From Thiothrix sp. (GTDB lineage: Bacteria > Pseudomonadota > Gammaproteobacteria > Thiotrichales > Thiotrichaceae), in the NCBI GenBank assembly GCA_008015155.1, contig SSFA01000031.1, positions 62,001 to 126,000 on the forward strand: DNA of 64,000 nucleotides, written 5' to 3'. Positions 53,338-62,072 of this stretch are shown in pieces. The first letter of the stretch is position 1. Each line of letters opens with the position of its first letter. The notes under the pieces were generated by a model. That model was not told the DNA's origin. It ran no database searches and saw nothing but the letters and a program-made list of their open reading frames with translations. Both the position numbers and the translations under genes were made by a program.

Positions 53338-54198
53338 ATGAACTTAGCGGATAACGATTTTTATCAAGCTTGGCGAGCGCAAAAACTCGCACTCTATCCA
53401 GTCACTGTGAATGACCTAGTCGTAGACATTCAAGACGCAGAGGCAGCAAGTGCTAAAGAACTGCAGCAACTTAAGCTTCATTTAAGGCAATATAACTTTG
53501 CGTTTTATCGGTTTGTACAGCAGCCCGTATACAGACAACAAGTTCATCAGCTAGCACAAAGTCTAGGTTTAAAAACTATCGCGCATAATCTCTGTGCTGA
53601 TGCGGATAGTCTGACTGCTATACAAGTCAGTCAACACCAGGGTCAGCATGATTATATTCCCTACACAGACAAGAAGCTGAGCTGGCACACGGACGGTTAC
53701 TACAATCCAGCGTATGAACAGATTCATGGCATGTTATTGCATTGCGTGCACCCTGCTTTAATAGGTGGTGAAACTCAGCTGATGGATCACGAGCTAGCTT
53801 ATCTCTTATTAAGAGAAGCCAACCCCAACTATATTCAAGCTTTAATGCATCCTGAAGCTCTCACTATTCCTGCGAATATTTTAAATGGCGAAACCATCCG
53901 CCCTGCACAAACTGGCCCCGTTTTTAGCATCAATGCGGACGGTAGTTTGCATATGCGCTATTCAGCACGGCAAAAGAATGTAGTTTGGCGGGATGATCCC
54001 ATGACACAAGCAGCGGTACAGTTTTTACTAGACTTATGGGAGCAAGCCTCGATCTATAAGCTCTCTTATACCCTACAAGCAGGTGAAGGCTTAATTTGTA
54101 ATAATGTTTTGCATTGTCGGACAGCTTTTACAGATGCGTCAGACAGTGAACAGAAACGCCTACTTTATCGCGGGCGCTATCTAGAACGGGCTAGTTAA
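53338..54198 (+). CDS. TauD/TfdA-family Fe(II)/2-oxoglutarate dioxygenase
   Basis: The 286-residue protein has the metal-binding facial triad: H117 and D119 in SWHTDGYY and H259 in NNVLHCRT, with Arg278/280 (LLYRGRY) for 2-oxoglutarate. The pattern fits the gamma-butyrobetaine hydroxylase/TauD group. Substrate is unknown. A TTG precedes the ATG at 53338; a GGAG box supports the ATG. It is divergent from dsrA, but nothing shows that it belongs to sulfur oxidation. Confidence 0.85.
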   Translation: MNLADNDFYQAWRAQKLALYPVTVNDLVVDIQDAEAASAKELQQLKLHLRQYNFAFYRFVQQPVYRQQVHQLAQSLGLKTIAHNLCADADSLTAIQVSQHQGQHDYIPYTDKKLSWHTDGYYNPAYEQIHGMLLHCVHPALIGGETQLMDHELAYLLLREANPNYIQALMHPEALTIPANILNGETIRPAQTGPVFSINADGSLHMRYSARQKNVVWRDDPMTQAAVQFLLDLWEQASIYKLSYTLQAGEGLICNNVLHCRTAFTDASDSEQKRLLYRGRYLERAS

Positions 54199-54295
54199 CA
54201 GCCTGCTATCCATCTTCTATCTATATATTCAGCATAATAGCCCACGAGTACTACAAGCTTGATCATACTCACTTCCGATCAATCTGGAGGGTGAG

Positions 54296-55474
54296 ATGCC
54301 ACATACTTTACAAAAATCGATAGAACACCAACGAGCACGCCTGATTGAATTATTAGGAGCGCCTTTAAAGCAATACGCGGCGACCTTACAAACTCGCTTG
54401 CAAGATCGTCAATTACTCGATGAGCAACTGCGCCTGATTTTCAAAGCGATTGATCATTGCAAATATGTGTATGTGCTAGATACACAAGCGATCCAAATCA
54501 GCTCGACGCTTAATCGCTATGGTTTGGAACTAAGCGATTATCAGCGTGACCGTTCTACACGTCCTTATCTGCAACATATTCAAGATGAGAAGATAGACTT
54601 TAACTTATCCGCTGCTTATATCAGTCGCAATAAAAAACGCCCGTCCTTGACGGCTATTCAAACTATTCGTAATGCACAAGGCCAGCGTTTAGGTTTTCTA
54701 GGGGTGGATTACGATTTACGTGAGCTGCCCCACTCAGAGATGATTTATGAAGAACCGAGTAAATGGCGGCAAATTAAAGGCGACCCCGCGATTCGCCAAG
54801 GTTTATTTACTCAGGAACGAGTAGAAAGCTTGCTGGATCAACAAATCGATCATGTGCTTTCCGTGCATGAAGCGTTAGTAGTGGATCAGGGTGTGCATGA
54901 TTTTCAGCTGCACTTTTCAGCCAGCCGCTCGACAATTTGGCATGTCGACGATCCTTATGTGTATCGCATCCTCACGATGGAAGAATTAGCGGATACCAAT
55001 ATCTGCCTTGCTTATCCGCGTCGACCTTATTTTGAGCGGGCGATTGTCCCACAAGAGCAAGTTAAGCAAATACTGAGACAATTTAAAGCCTTGCGCTTTG
55101 CGGATGAAGTTATCTATTTGCGCACAGCTTCCTTAAATATTGTCAATGGTAAAGTCGGCTTAAATTTCTCCTGCGATGGTACGCACTATCTCAGCTATGA
55201 TGAATTTTTAAGTAAAGGTCTAAGTTTTTGGATTGGTGGTGAAACAACTCATCAAGCCGTTAATATAGACCTAATCGATAAGGAAAAGTTGGACCAAAGC
55301 ATTGATACACTGGCCACTCAAGGCTGTATGGCCGTTCATCTTTTACTAGCTAAGCTTGAAAATGATGAAATCCCAAGTGCATTAAAAAACTATACAAAAG
55401 CGGAGCGGGATTATATTTATCAGGAGCTTAAAGGAGTGATGAATATCTATGAAAATAATGTCTGTGGCTTATAA
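54296..55474 (+). CDS. PDC-sensor (Cache-like) domain protein without membrane segment
   Basis: The 392-residue protein has a PDC/Cache-like sensor region near residues 45-150 (YVYVLDTQAIQISSTLNRYGL, then LGFLGVDYDLREL). The rest is of unknown fold. It has no signal peptide and no membrane helix, although such domains usually sense ligands outside the cell. No output domain (kinase, GGDEF, methyl-accepting) is visible. A GGAGGGTGAG box precedes the ATG and a terminator overlaps its stop. Confidence 0.7.
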   Translation: MPHTLQKSIEHQRARLIELLGAPLKQYAATLQTRLQDRQLLDEQLRLIFKAIDHCKYVYVLDTQAIQISSTLNRYGLELSDYQRDRSTRPYLQHIQDEKIDFNLSAAYISRNKKRPSLTAIQTIRNAQGQRLGFLGVDYDLRELPHSEMIYEEPSKWRQIKGDPAIRQGLFTQERVESLLDQQIDHVLSVHEALVVDQGVHDFQLHFSASRSTIWHVDDPYVYRILTMEELADTNICLAYPRRPYFERAIVPQEQVKQILRQFKALRFADEVIYLRTASLNIVNGKVGLNFSCDGTHYLSYDEFLSKGLSFWIGGETTHQAVNIDLIDKEKLDQSIDTLATQGCMAVHLLLAKLENDEIPSALKNYTKAERDYIYQELKGVMNIYENNVCGL

Positions 55475-55505
55475 AACCAGCCATTTTCATGCTATGGCTG
55501 GTTTC
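55474..55505. terminator. Bidirectional terminator between convergent genes
   Basis: AAACCAGCCAT and ATGGCTGGTTT form a perfect 11-bp stem with a 9-nt loop between the PDC-sensor gene and the aminotransferase gene. Confidence 0.8.
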
Positions 55506-55522
55506 TAGTAAACTGGTGCGAT

Positions 55523-56719
55523 TTAATGCGACAGCATGCGCTCTAATTCAGCCATGCCTGCTGGAAGATCCAATTGCGCACCGCATTTACGCATACTTGA
55601 ACCAAAAGCATGTAGGGTTCTAAATAAATTATGCGCACGGCTCTGCTCGCCCATTTGACCAATCCGGAGGATATTCAGGCCAAAGGCACCCGAGATTTCA
55701 ACCTTGTGAACACAAGACATATCGGCACGCACTGCATCCGCAGAAACATGATCAGGCACCACAATCCCAATCACTGAGTTTAAGCGATGCTGTTTTTCCA
55801 CTAATAAGTCTAAGCCCATCGCTTCCAAACCAGCTTGGAGTGCTTCCGAACAGCGTAAATGGCGGCGGAAACGATTCGGTAGGGTCTCTTCGCAAACTAA
55901 GCGCAAAGCTTCATGCAGGGCTAAAATACCCGAAACAGGCGCTGTATAGTGGTAAGATTTTTGATTCCAGAATTTGTCCGCTAGTTGCGCGTCCAAACAC
56001 CAGTGATAAGGCAATTCTTGACGATTGGCGATTTTACGTGCCCATGCTTCTTCTGAAAATGCCAATAAAGACACACCAGGAATCGAAGATAAACCTTTTT
56101 GCCCACCCGTAATAATCGCATCCACTTGCCAATTATCCATTTCTAAGGGCATGGTACTTAGGGTACAAACCGCATCGACAATAATTAGGCAGCCATATTT
56201 TTTTGCCAGTTTAGCAATTTGCTCCAGATTACGGTTATACACGGTGTTGGAGGTTTCACCCTGCACCATCGTCACGACATCGTATTTAGTTCGCTGTAGT
56301 TCACGTTCAACCGTTTCAATATCAGCACCTTGATTACGCGGCATTTCTAAAACCGTGGGTTCTGCCCTAACCCGCCGCGCCATCTCGGCTAAGCGCTGGC
56401 TGAAATAGCCATTGGTAATACACAACACCCGAGAGCCTGGGGTCACTAAATTCGCTATCGCCATTTCCATCGCTGCAGAGCCGGGGCCACTCACGCCCAT
56501 CACATACGAGGAGCGAGTTTGGAAAACATAGCGACTCATGTCTTTGACCTGCTCAATCACACGATTCATCGTGTCGCCGAGATGGTTAATAACGATTGAA
56601 TTTGCCGCCGCAACCTTTTGCGGAATCGGTACCGGTCCCGCCCCCATCATTAATAATGGTTCATCTGGTAAAATTTGTTCTAAAGGAACAATATTCGGAG
56701 GGGAGAGAGACTCGCTCAT
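55523..56719 (-). CDS. Class V PLP-dependent aminotransferase (alanine/serine--glyoxylate type)
   Basis: The 398-residue enzyme has the PLP lysine in ITGGQKGLSSIPG and the cofactor aspartate in LIIVDAVCTLS. GPVPIPQKV near the start and VSGPGSAAMEMAI match alanine--glyoxylate and serine--glyoxylate aminotransferases. Exact substrates cannot be told from sequence. It is divergent from the Cas6-like gene. Confidence 0.87.
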   Translation of the reverse strand: MSESLSPPNIVPLEQILPDEPLLMMGAGPVPIPQKVAAANSIVINHLGDTMNRVIEQVKDMSRYVFQTRSSYVMGVSGPGSAAMEMAIANLVTPGSRVLCITNGYFSQRLAEMARRVRAEPTVLEMPRNQGADIETVERELQRTKYDVVTMVQGETSNTVYNRNLEQIAKLAKKYGCLIIVDAVCTLSTMPLEMDNWQVDAIITGGQKGLSSIPGVSLLAFSEEAWARKIANRQELPYHWCLDAQLADKFWNQKSYHYTAPVSGILALHEALRLVCEETLPNRFRRHLRCSEALQAGLEAMGLDLLVEKQHRLNSVIGIVVPDHVSADAVRADMSCVHKVEISGAFGLNILRIGQMGEQSRAHNLFRTLHAFGSSMRKCGAQLDLPAGMAELERMLSH

Positions 56720-56908
56720 GAAATTTGATGTCCTATTCGCTTTTGGTAACTTTAAATAAAATGGGGAAATCCTTGTACGCCATGCCTAGCTTGATTGCAA
56801 GCTCCATCAACGGCATCCTGCCATGTTCACCCATCTTCCATGCTGAATATATACAAGCTGCTTAAAGCGTGCTTTGCTGCTGGTCTGATTTTCTGAAGGT
56901 AAGATCGG

Positions 56909-57595
56909 ATGTTTTGGCAAGAAGATGAAGACAAAACCCTGCCTTATCAGGCGCCCGATGAGGTTTTAGATTTAAGTTTTGCAATCCGCTGTAAGCAATT
57001 ACCGATTGATCATGCTTGGGAATTGTCGCGCGCTATTTGTAGAGCACTCCCGTGGTTTGAACATGAAGCTCTAGCAGGTCTGCACACGATTCATGTAGCC
57101 GATAATGGGAATGGCTGGTTACGGCCTGAGGATAATCAAGGCTTATTGCTCCCTTCCCGCCGCACTCGTTTAGAACTACGTTTACCTAAGCACCGTATTC
57201 AGGCAGCTAAACAGCTGACTGGGCAAACACTAAGCTGGGGGGCCTACCAGATCGAAGTGGGCGAAGCTAAAGAAAAAGCTTTTTCAAATGCAGCGGCCTT
57301 ATTTGCCCGCTACGTTATCTCTGCTGAGACAGAATCAGAGATCGATTTTTTGCAGCGCATGGCCACAGAAATCAAGCAGCTGACTGATTTCACAATAAAG
57401 AAAATGTTGTGCGGTCGTAGTTATCATCTCTACACCAGCACTGGCTACCGTTTGACTCGCCATTTAATGCTAGCTGATCTAGATAATCAAACATCCATCC
57501 ATTTACAACAAATCGGGCTAGGCGCAGGCCGTCAGTATGGTTGCGGCTTATTCATCCCACACAAAAGCATTAAAACCCTCAAACCGACTGAATAA
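56909..57595 (+). CDS. Orphan Cas6/Cmx6-like CRISPR RNA endonuclease
   Basis: The 228-residue protein fits the Cas6/Cmx6 family first named from type I-MYXAN systems. Near the N-terminus LPIDHAWELSRAICRALPW (residues 31-49) matches the typical helix with a conserved His (H35), a candidate catalytic base. The second half has LFARYVIS and the C-terminal glycine-rich loop IGLGAGRQYGCGLFIPHK (202-219). Real members cut CRISPR precursor RNA. No CRISPR array and no other cas gene exists in this window, so its RNA target here is unknown. The DsrC-like gene follows after 102 bp. Confidence 0.75.
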   Translation: MFWQEDEDKTLPYQAPDEVLDLSFAIRCKQLPIDHAWELSRAICRALPWFEHEALAGLHTIHVADNGNGWLRPEDNQGLLLPSRRTRLELRLPKHRIQAAKQLTGQTLSWGAYQIEVGEAKEKAFSNAAALFARYVISAETESEIDFLQRMATEIKQLTDFTIKKMLCGRSYHLYTSTGYRLTRHLMLADLDNQTSIHLQQIGLGAGRQYGCGLFIPHKSIKTLKPTE

Positions 57596-57697
57596 ACCAT
57601 GAGAGCTATCCCTTTAGAGCAATAGTGAGTGTTTGCTTGCTTAGTATAATTTTTCTCGAGCGTGCGCATGCACATGAAGGCTAAAAAGGAACTAGAC

Positions 57698-58042
57698 ATG
57701 GCATTAGAAATCAACGGTAAAACGATTGAATTGACTGACACGGGTTATCTGGTGGACTTGAATGATTGGGATCAGGCTGTGGCGCAAGCATTGGCTAATG
57801 AAGACGGCCTTGGTGAGTTGACTGAGCAACACTGGGATCTACTGCATTATTTACGCGATGAGTACATTAATAATAATGGCAATCAACCCATGGAGCGAGC
57901 CATTCTCAAAGCGATGGCTGAAAAATGGGATAATAAAAAACTCAGTAGTAAAGACCTCTATAACCTTTTTCCGCGTGCACCGAGTAAACAAGGCTTAAAG
58001 ATCGCTGGTTTGCCTGCTACCAATCGCAAAGGTGGCTATTAA
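57698..58042 (+). CDS. DsrC/TusE-family protein lacking both redox cysteines (RspA-like)
   Basis: The 114-residue protein follows the DsrC pattern: MALEINGKTIELTDTGYL, LNDW, EQHWDLLHYLRDEY and LYNLFPRAPSKQG. The two positions that hold cysteines in DsrC read L100 (QGLKIAG) and G113 (KGGY). Without either cysteine it cannot carry sulfur like DsrC or TusE. Cysteine-free homologues are known as RspA and have been proposed as regulatory. The ATG at 57698 has an AAGGA box and matches DsrC starts; upstream in-frame ATGs are less likely. The gene follows the Cas6-like gene. Confidence 0.87.
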   Translation: MALEINGKTIELTDTGYLVDLNDWDQAVAQALANEDGLGELTEQHWDLLHYLRDEYINNNGNQPMERAILKAMAEKWDNKKLSSKDLYNLFPRAPSKQGLKIAGLPATNRKGGY

Positions 58043-58128
58043 GCCTTTTAACCATTAAGAGGTATGGGCGGGACAAACCGCAGCGTTTATGCTGCTTTAA
58101 TGAATTGCTTAAGTTAAGAGATCACACC

Positions 58129-58323
58129 ATGAACGAGCGCAAACAAGCCCTGATCCAAGAAATGCTAGACATGCAAAAAAAATTCATGGCTTATGAAAAG
58201 TCGGGCGAATTTAATGCAGAAGATTATTATGTGGGCGAATGGAAAGAATACCGTGATCGCTACACTGAATTAGCCGCTGAAGTTCGCGAGATTGCTTCCA
58301 AAGAAGCTAATTTCTGGAAATAG
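58129..58323 (+). CDS. Small charged helical protein, unknown
   Basis: This 64-residue product (MNERKQALIQEMLDMQKKF...) is rich in Glu, Lys and aromatic residues and looks like a helical hairpin. Glycine and proline are almost absent. It starts 86 bp after the RspA-like gene, just before a good terminator, so the two may be one transcript. I do not recognise the family. A longer frame from 58105 is possible, but the ATG at 58129 fits the spacing of an AAGAG box. Confidence 0.65.
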   Translation: MNERKQALIQEMLDMQKKFMAYEKSGEFNAEDYYVGEWKEYRDRYTELAAEVREIASKEANFWK

Positions 58324-58350
58324 CATCCTTTTCTCTTGATAGTTTTCATA

Positions 58351-58370
58351 GCCGCTGTCTCCTAGCGGCT
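58351..58370 (+). terminator. Rho-independent terminator
   Basis: GCCGCT and AGCGGC form a stem with a 7-nt loop followed by six T residues, placed between the small gene and the convergent sctL stop. Confidence 0.9.
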
Positions 58371-58374
58371 TTTT

Positions 58375-59007
58375 TCATTGTGTTGGACGTGCTTTGGGTA
58401 AAGGAAACGTCTTACGCAAGGCGCGAATCAAAGACTCAATCTGTTGCTCAACACTTGCATGAATAATACCCACATCCGATTCCAGTACACATTCATCCAA
58501 CTTCAATTGAGTATCCGGCAAGACCTCTATATGGACGATGGTACGTTGCCACTCCTCTAATTGCTCTAACACCACATCCTGCATTTGTGGATGCACGCGA
58601 ATGATAAGCTTTTTACTGCTGCGCACTAAATCCATACCCCGGCGTACGGTACTCGCCACTAGCTCCCGATTTTCAAAGGTATGTAAAATTTGTTGTACTG
58701 AGTCGATCACTACTTGCACGAGACCTAATTCTACATTGCGCAAGTTATCATGCATTTTAATAGTAAAACCTAGTAGCTGTTGTACTACTTGGTCATGCGC
58801 TTGAGCGCGCCCTTGTTGCATCCCTGCTTGAATCGCATCATTCAGTGCTTGAGTAGCGCGTTGCTCACGTTCTTGATCGCGCTGAGCCATTTCTTGGACT
58901 AAAGTTTCGTAATTGACTAAATGCCGATAATCATTGGCTTTCAGAACTACTTTCCCCGGCTCTAGTTGTGAGTCGAGCGGTTTAATTGAAACGAATTTGT
59001 CCATCAC
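58375..59007 (-). CDS. sctL: SctL/FliH-like type III secretion stator protein
   Basis: SctL (YscL, FliH family) links the secretion ATPase to the sorting platform. The 210-residue protein has a central Gln/Glu/Ala/Arg coiled coil (about residues 40-85), with the FliH-like spacing GMQQGRAQAHDQVVQQL, then the C-terminal V-ATPase subunit E-like domain (SKKLIIRVHPQMQDVV, CVLESDVGIIHASVEQQIESL). The start overlaps the sctK 3' end by 26 bp. No ATPase gene is nearby. Confidence 0.8.
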   Translation of the reverse strand: MMDKFVSIKPLDSQLEPGKVVLKANDYRHLVNYETLVQEMAQRDQEREQRATQALNDAIQAGMQQGRAQAHDQVVQQLLGFTIKMHDNLRNVELGLVQVVIDSVQQILHTFENRELVASTVRRGMDLVRSSKKLIIRVHPQMQDVVLEQLEEWQRTIVHIEVLPDTQLKLDECVLESDVGIIHASVEQQIESLIRALRKTFPLPKARPTQ

Positions 59008-59665
59008 TATCGATCCTCATGCGCACTTCTATGGCTATTTTTTGTATTAAGGCGGCACATTCTTTATTTTGCCCATGCAACTGCTTCCCTAAAGGCTCCG
59101 CTTTTTTTAGTAATAGATACCACTGATAAGGTAACTTCAGCATTAATCGCTTGCGTAAAGCGACCGGATACTCTTGCAAGGCTTGGTTTAGGCAAAGCAT
59201 TCCTGCCACGATCAAGCTGTGGTGGGGATCGAGCTTTTCAGGCAATTTCAAATCCAAGGGTAAGTTGCCCTTCATTAAACCAGCGCGTCGATGCATGAAG
59301 CTGAAAAGATCAGAGCCGAGTTGCTCTTGGAGTTGCTGTACCTCTTCACGCACTACAATTTTTTGCACCCGCTTGAAATAGAACACGGTACCTGTATAGA
59401 GCACCAAACGTTCTAAATCGTCACCAGACCACAGAGCAATGCGTGTTAGCGCATTGGAGAAATTGAAAAAGACTTGGTTTTCTATACCGAAACGTTGCAA
59501 TAAATACTGCACAATGCGATCAGCACTACGCTGTTTGCCGACTAGCTTTTTTATGATAGGACCATCGGGCATTTGGTCGAGCCAACTCGTGTGAGTATAG
59601 TGATCAGGGCGGAAATTAAATTCCCACACCAAATTCGCTATCTTACTGTTGCTAGTGGATTCCAC
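58982..59665 (-). CDS. sctK: SctK-like type III secretion sorting-platform protein
   Basis: SctK (YscK, PscK) is part of the cytoplasmic sorting platform and links SctQ to the inner ring. The 227-residue product has the family start VWEFNFRPDHYTHTSWLD and the segment SNALTRIALWSGDDLERLVLYTG, recalled as typical of SctK. Placement directly before an SctL-like gene is the normal T3SS order. No SctN, SctQ, SctV or needle genes are found here, so this is an isolated pair. Confidence 0.75.
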   Translation of the reverse strand: MESTSNSKIANLVWEFNFRPDHYTHTSWLDQMPDGPIIKKLVGKQRSADRIVQYLLQRFGIENQVFFNFSNALTRIALWSGDDLERLVLYTGTVFYFKRVQKIVVREEVQQLQEQLGSDLFSFMHRRAGLMKGNLPLDLKLPEKLDPHHSLIVAGMLCLNQALQEYPVALRKRLMLKLPYQWYLLLKKAEPLGKQLHGQNKECAALIQKIAIEVRMRIDSDGQIRFN

Positions 59666-59848
59666 GTGTTTAAGCTCATTCGCATTGCGTTAACCGATTG
59701 CGCACATTATCAGTCAAATGAATACAGTCTATAAAAACCTGATCGACAGCCGGGGGCTTTACTAAGTTAAACGATCTTTGGCATTCATGACTTAAGCTCT
59801 TTACAATATGCCAGCTTTTTCAATCACTACCCTAAAGAGATTATCTAC

Positions 59849-60148
59849 ATGGATGAAGTTGAACTACCTCTATCCACCCGTTTGAATTTAGAAACAGGAC
59901 GCATTACTTGGAAGGAATTGGGCTTTTTCTTTGCACGTGGTCGTATTTTACAAGTAGCCTCTGAGCTTGATTTAATTGAGGTCGCGACTGCTTTAGCTAC
60001 AGATAATGCGGCTAAAGTATCAAGCTGGCTGAATACTCAACAGATCAGTATTTTGCCAGATACAAGAGCTAAAGAATGGGCCATTGATGATAAGAATCTT
60101 TGGGCAGTAGTCGTTGCACCTTGGGTAGTTGTGCAGAAACGCAGCTAA
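59849..60148 (+). CDS. DUF2288 family protein
   Basis: The 99-residue protein shows the pattern TGRITWKELGFFFARGRILQV and VSSWLN that I recall from DUF2288 proteins. It has no signal or membrane segment. The function of the family is unknown. It stands alone between sctK and ggt. Confidence 0.75.
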   Translation: MDEVELPLSTRLNLETGRITWKELGFFFARGRILQVASELDLIEVATALATDNAAKVSSWLNTQQISILPDTRAKEWAIDDKNLWAVVVAPWVVVQKRS

Positions 60149-60251
60149 GTCTCTTTTAATAATTCACTGCATTTAAGTTTGACAAAGAATTAATTCTGTT
60201 TTATTCCTAGCTGAATTGGATGTTTTTTTAACAACGACCAAGGAAGCAACA

Positions 60252-62015
60252 ATGAAAAGAGCAGCACTTCAGTTAGTTCCATTAGCTGGCTTAGTTAGCA
60301 GCATTTTATTTTTTAGTACACCCAGTTACGCTTTTCAAGCTAGTGACGCAGTAGCTCCACAAATTTCGACGACTAACTCCAGCAAAGCTTTGGTTAAAGC
60401 CAAGGAATTTATGGTAGCCTCCGCGAATCCACATGCTTCTCAAGCAGGCTTAGATATACTCAAAGCAGGCGGCAGCGCAGCGGATGCGGCGATTGCTATT
60501 CAGTTAATGCTGGGCTTAGTTGAACCTCAATCTTCTGGCTTGGGTGGAGGCGCTATTCTGCTTTACTGGGACAATAGTGCTAAGAAACTAATCGCCTTAG
60601 ATGGCCGAGAAACTGCCCCTAAAGCCATCAAGCCCGAAGTATTTTTAGATAAAGAGGGCAAGCCACTCAAATTTATGGATGCAGTGGTTGGTGGGCGTTC
60701 GGTAGGTACACCAGGCACTGTTAAACTCTTAGAGCATCTCCATAAAAACTACGGCAAGCTAGCTTGGGCAGATTTATTTAAAGCGCCCATTGCTTTATCT
60801 GAAAAAGGCTTTGCAGTCACCCCACATATGGCTGAGCAAGTTGCTGCCAGCGCAGAATCCTTGGCAAAGTTCCCAAGTACTAAAGCCTACTTCTTTAATG
60901 CTGAAGGACAGCCACTCTCTGCTGGGGTCACCCGGAATAATCCTGAATATGCAGCTACTTTAAAGCTTATCGCTGAGCAAGGCGCTAAAGGTTTTTATGA
61001 GGGGCCAATTGCACAAGCGATTGTGGATACTGTTAAAAATGCTCCTGAGACAGCAGGCTCTCTAAGCCTAGAAGACTTGAGCGCTTATACGGTCAAAGAG
61101 CGCGAGGTAGTCTGTATGAATTATCGCGCGCATGATGTTTGTGGCATGGGTGCGCCGACTTCTGGTGGCATAGCAATGGCGCAAATTTTAGGGATGCTTA
61201 AAGAATATGATCTCGCCAAACTAGGTGCAGATAGTCCAGATAGCTGGCGTTTAATCGGTGATGCGACTCGCCTTGCTTTTGCTGATCGAAATCGCTATGT
61301 CGCTGATAGTGACTTTGTCAAAGTGCCTACTCAAGGCATGTTAGACGCCAATTATTTAAAGCAGCGCTCAGAATTATTGAAAGGCAGTACTGGCTTAAAA
61401 ACAGTAGAGCCGGGCGATTTTAGTGCTATGACTCAAAGCCGTGTCGACGATAACTCCTTAGAACTCCCTTCCACCAGCCATTTTGTCGTTGTGGATAAAG
61501 CAGGCAATATTGTGAGTATGACCACCACTATTGAAAATGGCTTTGGCTCACGCTTAATGACCAATGGTTTTTTATTGAATAATGAATTGACTGATTTTTC
61601 TTTTGTGGCTGAGGAAAATGGGCAAGTGGTCGCCAACCGTATCGAACCGAATAAACGCCCCCGCTCTTCCATGTCACCGACGATTGTCTTTAAGGATAAG
61701 CAACCAGTCTTAGCGATCGGCTCGCCTGGTGGTAGTAATATTATTGCTTATACGACCAACTCAGTAATTGGCTATTTAGACTGGGGCATGGATATTCAAC
61801 AAGCAGTCGCGATGCCGCATCTAGTGAATCGCACTGGCGATTATTATTTAGAAAAAGGTACGGATGCAGAAAAATATCAGCCTGTGCTTGAAGAAATGGG
61901 TTATACGGTAAAAGTCGACAATATGAACTCTGGACTACATGCTATTGCCATTAAAGCAGATGGTTTGGAAGGTGGCGCTGATCCACGCCGTGATGGAGTT
62001 GTTCTAGGTCAATAA
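60252..62015 (+). CDS. ggt: Gamma-glutamyltransferase (glutathione hydrolase)
   Basis: This periplasmic enzyme cleaves the gamma-glutamyl bond of glutathione and related peptides. The ATG at 60252 has an AAGGA box and opens a signal peptide cut after SYA near residue 30; an earlier in-frame start is less likely. The 587-residue precursor has GGSAADAAIA, SSGLGGG and the autocleavage site LPSTSHFVVVD, where the Thr becomes the catalytic N-terminus of the small subunit. GSPGGSNI near the end is also typical. Confidence 0.94.
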   Translation: MKRAALQLVPLAGLVSSILFFSTPSYAFQASDAVAPQISTTNSSKALVKAKEFMVASANPHASQAGLDILKAGGSAADAAIAIQLMLGLVEPQSSGLGGGAILLYWDNSAKKLIALDGRETAPKAIKPEVFLDKEGKPLKFMDAVVGGRSVGTPGTVKLLEHLHKNYGKLAWADLFKAPIALSEKGFAVTPHMAEQVAASAESLAKFPSTKAYFFNAEGQPLSAGVTRNNPEYAATLKLIAEQGAKGFYEGPIAQAIVDTVKNAPETAGSLSLEDLSAYTVKEREVVCMNYRAHDVCGMGAPTSGGIAMAQILGMLKEYDLAKLGADSPDSWRLIGDATRLAFADRNRYVADSDFVKVPTQGMLDANYLKQRSELLKGSTGLKTVEPGDFSAMTQSRVDDNSLELPSTSHFVVVDKAGNIVSMTTTIENGFGSRLMTNGFLLNNELTDFSFVAEENGQVVANRIEPNKRPRSSMSPTIVFKDKQPVLAIGSPGGSNIIAYTTNSVIGYLDWGMDIQQAVAMPHLVNRTGDYYLEKGTDAEKYQPVLEEMGYTVKVDNMNSGLHAIAIKADGLEGGADPRRDGVVLGQ

Positions 62016-62022
62016 GCCAAAA

Positions 62023-62050
62023 AAATTGCCGCTTTAAAAGCGGCAATTTC
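62023..62050. terminator. Bidirectional terminator between ggt and acs
   Basis: AAATTGCCGCTTT and AAAGCGGCAATTT form a 13-bp stem with a one-base centre (or a 3-nt loop on shorter stem), flanked by A and T runs. Confidence 0.85.
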
Positions 62051-62072
62051 CTATAGGGACTTTAGCAAAAAC

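Noticed and set aside
57662..57697. Earlier ATG codons for the RspA-like protein
   Set aside because: The ATG at 57698 has the ribosome-binding site and the family start M-A-L-E-I-N-G-K; upstream residues have no counterpart in DsrC proteins.
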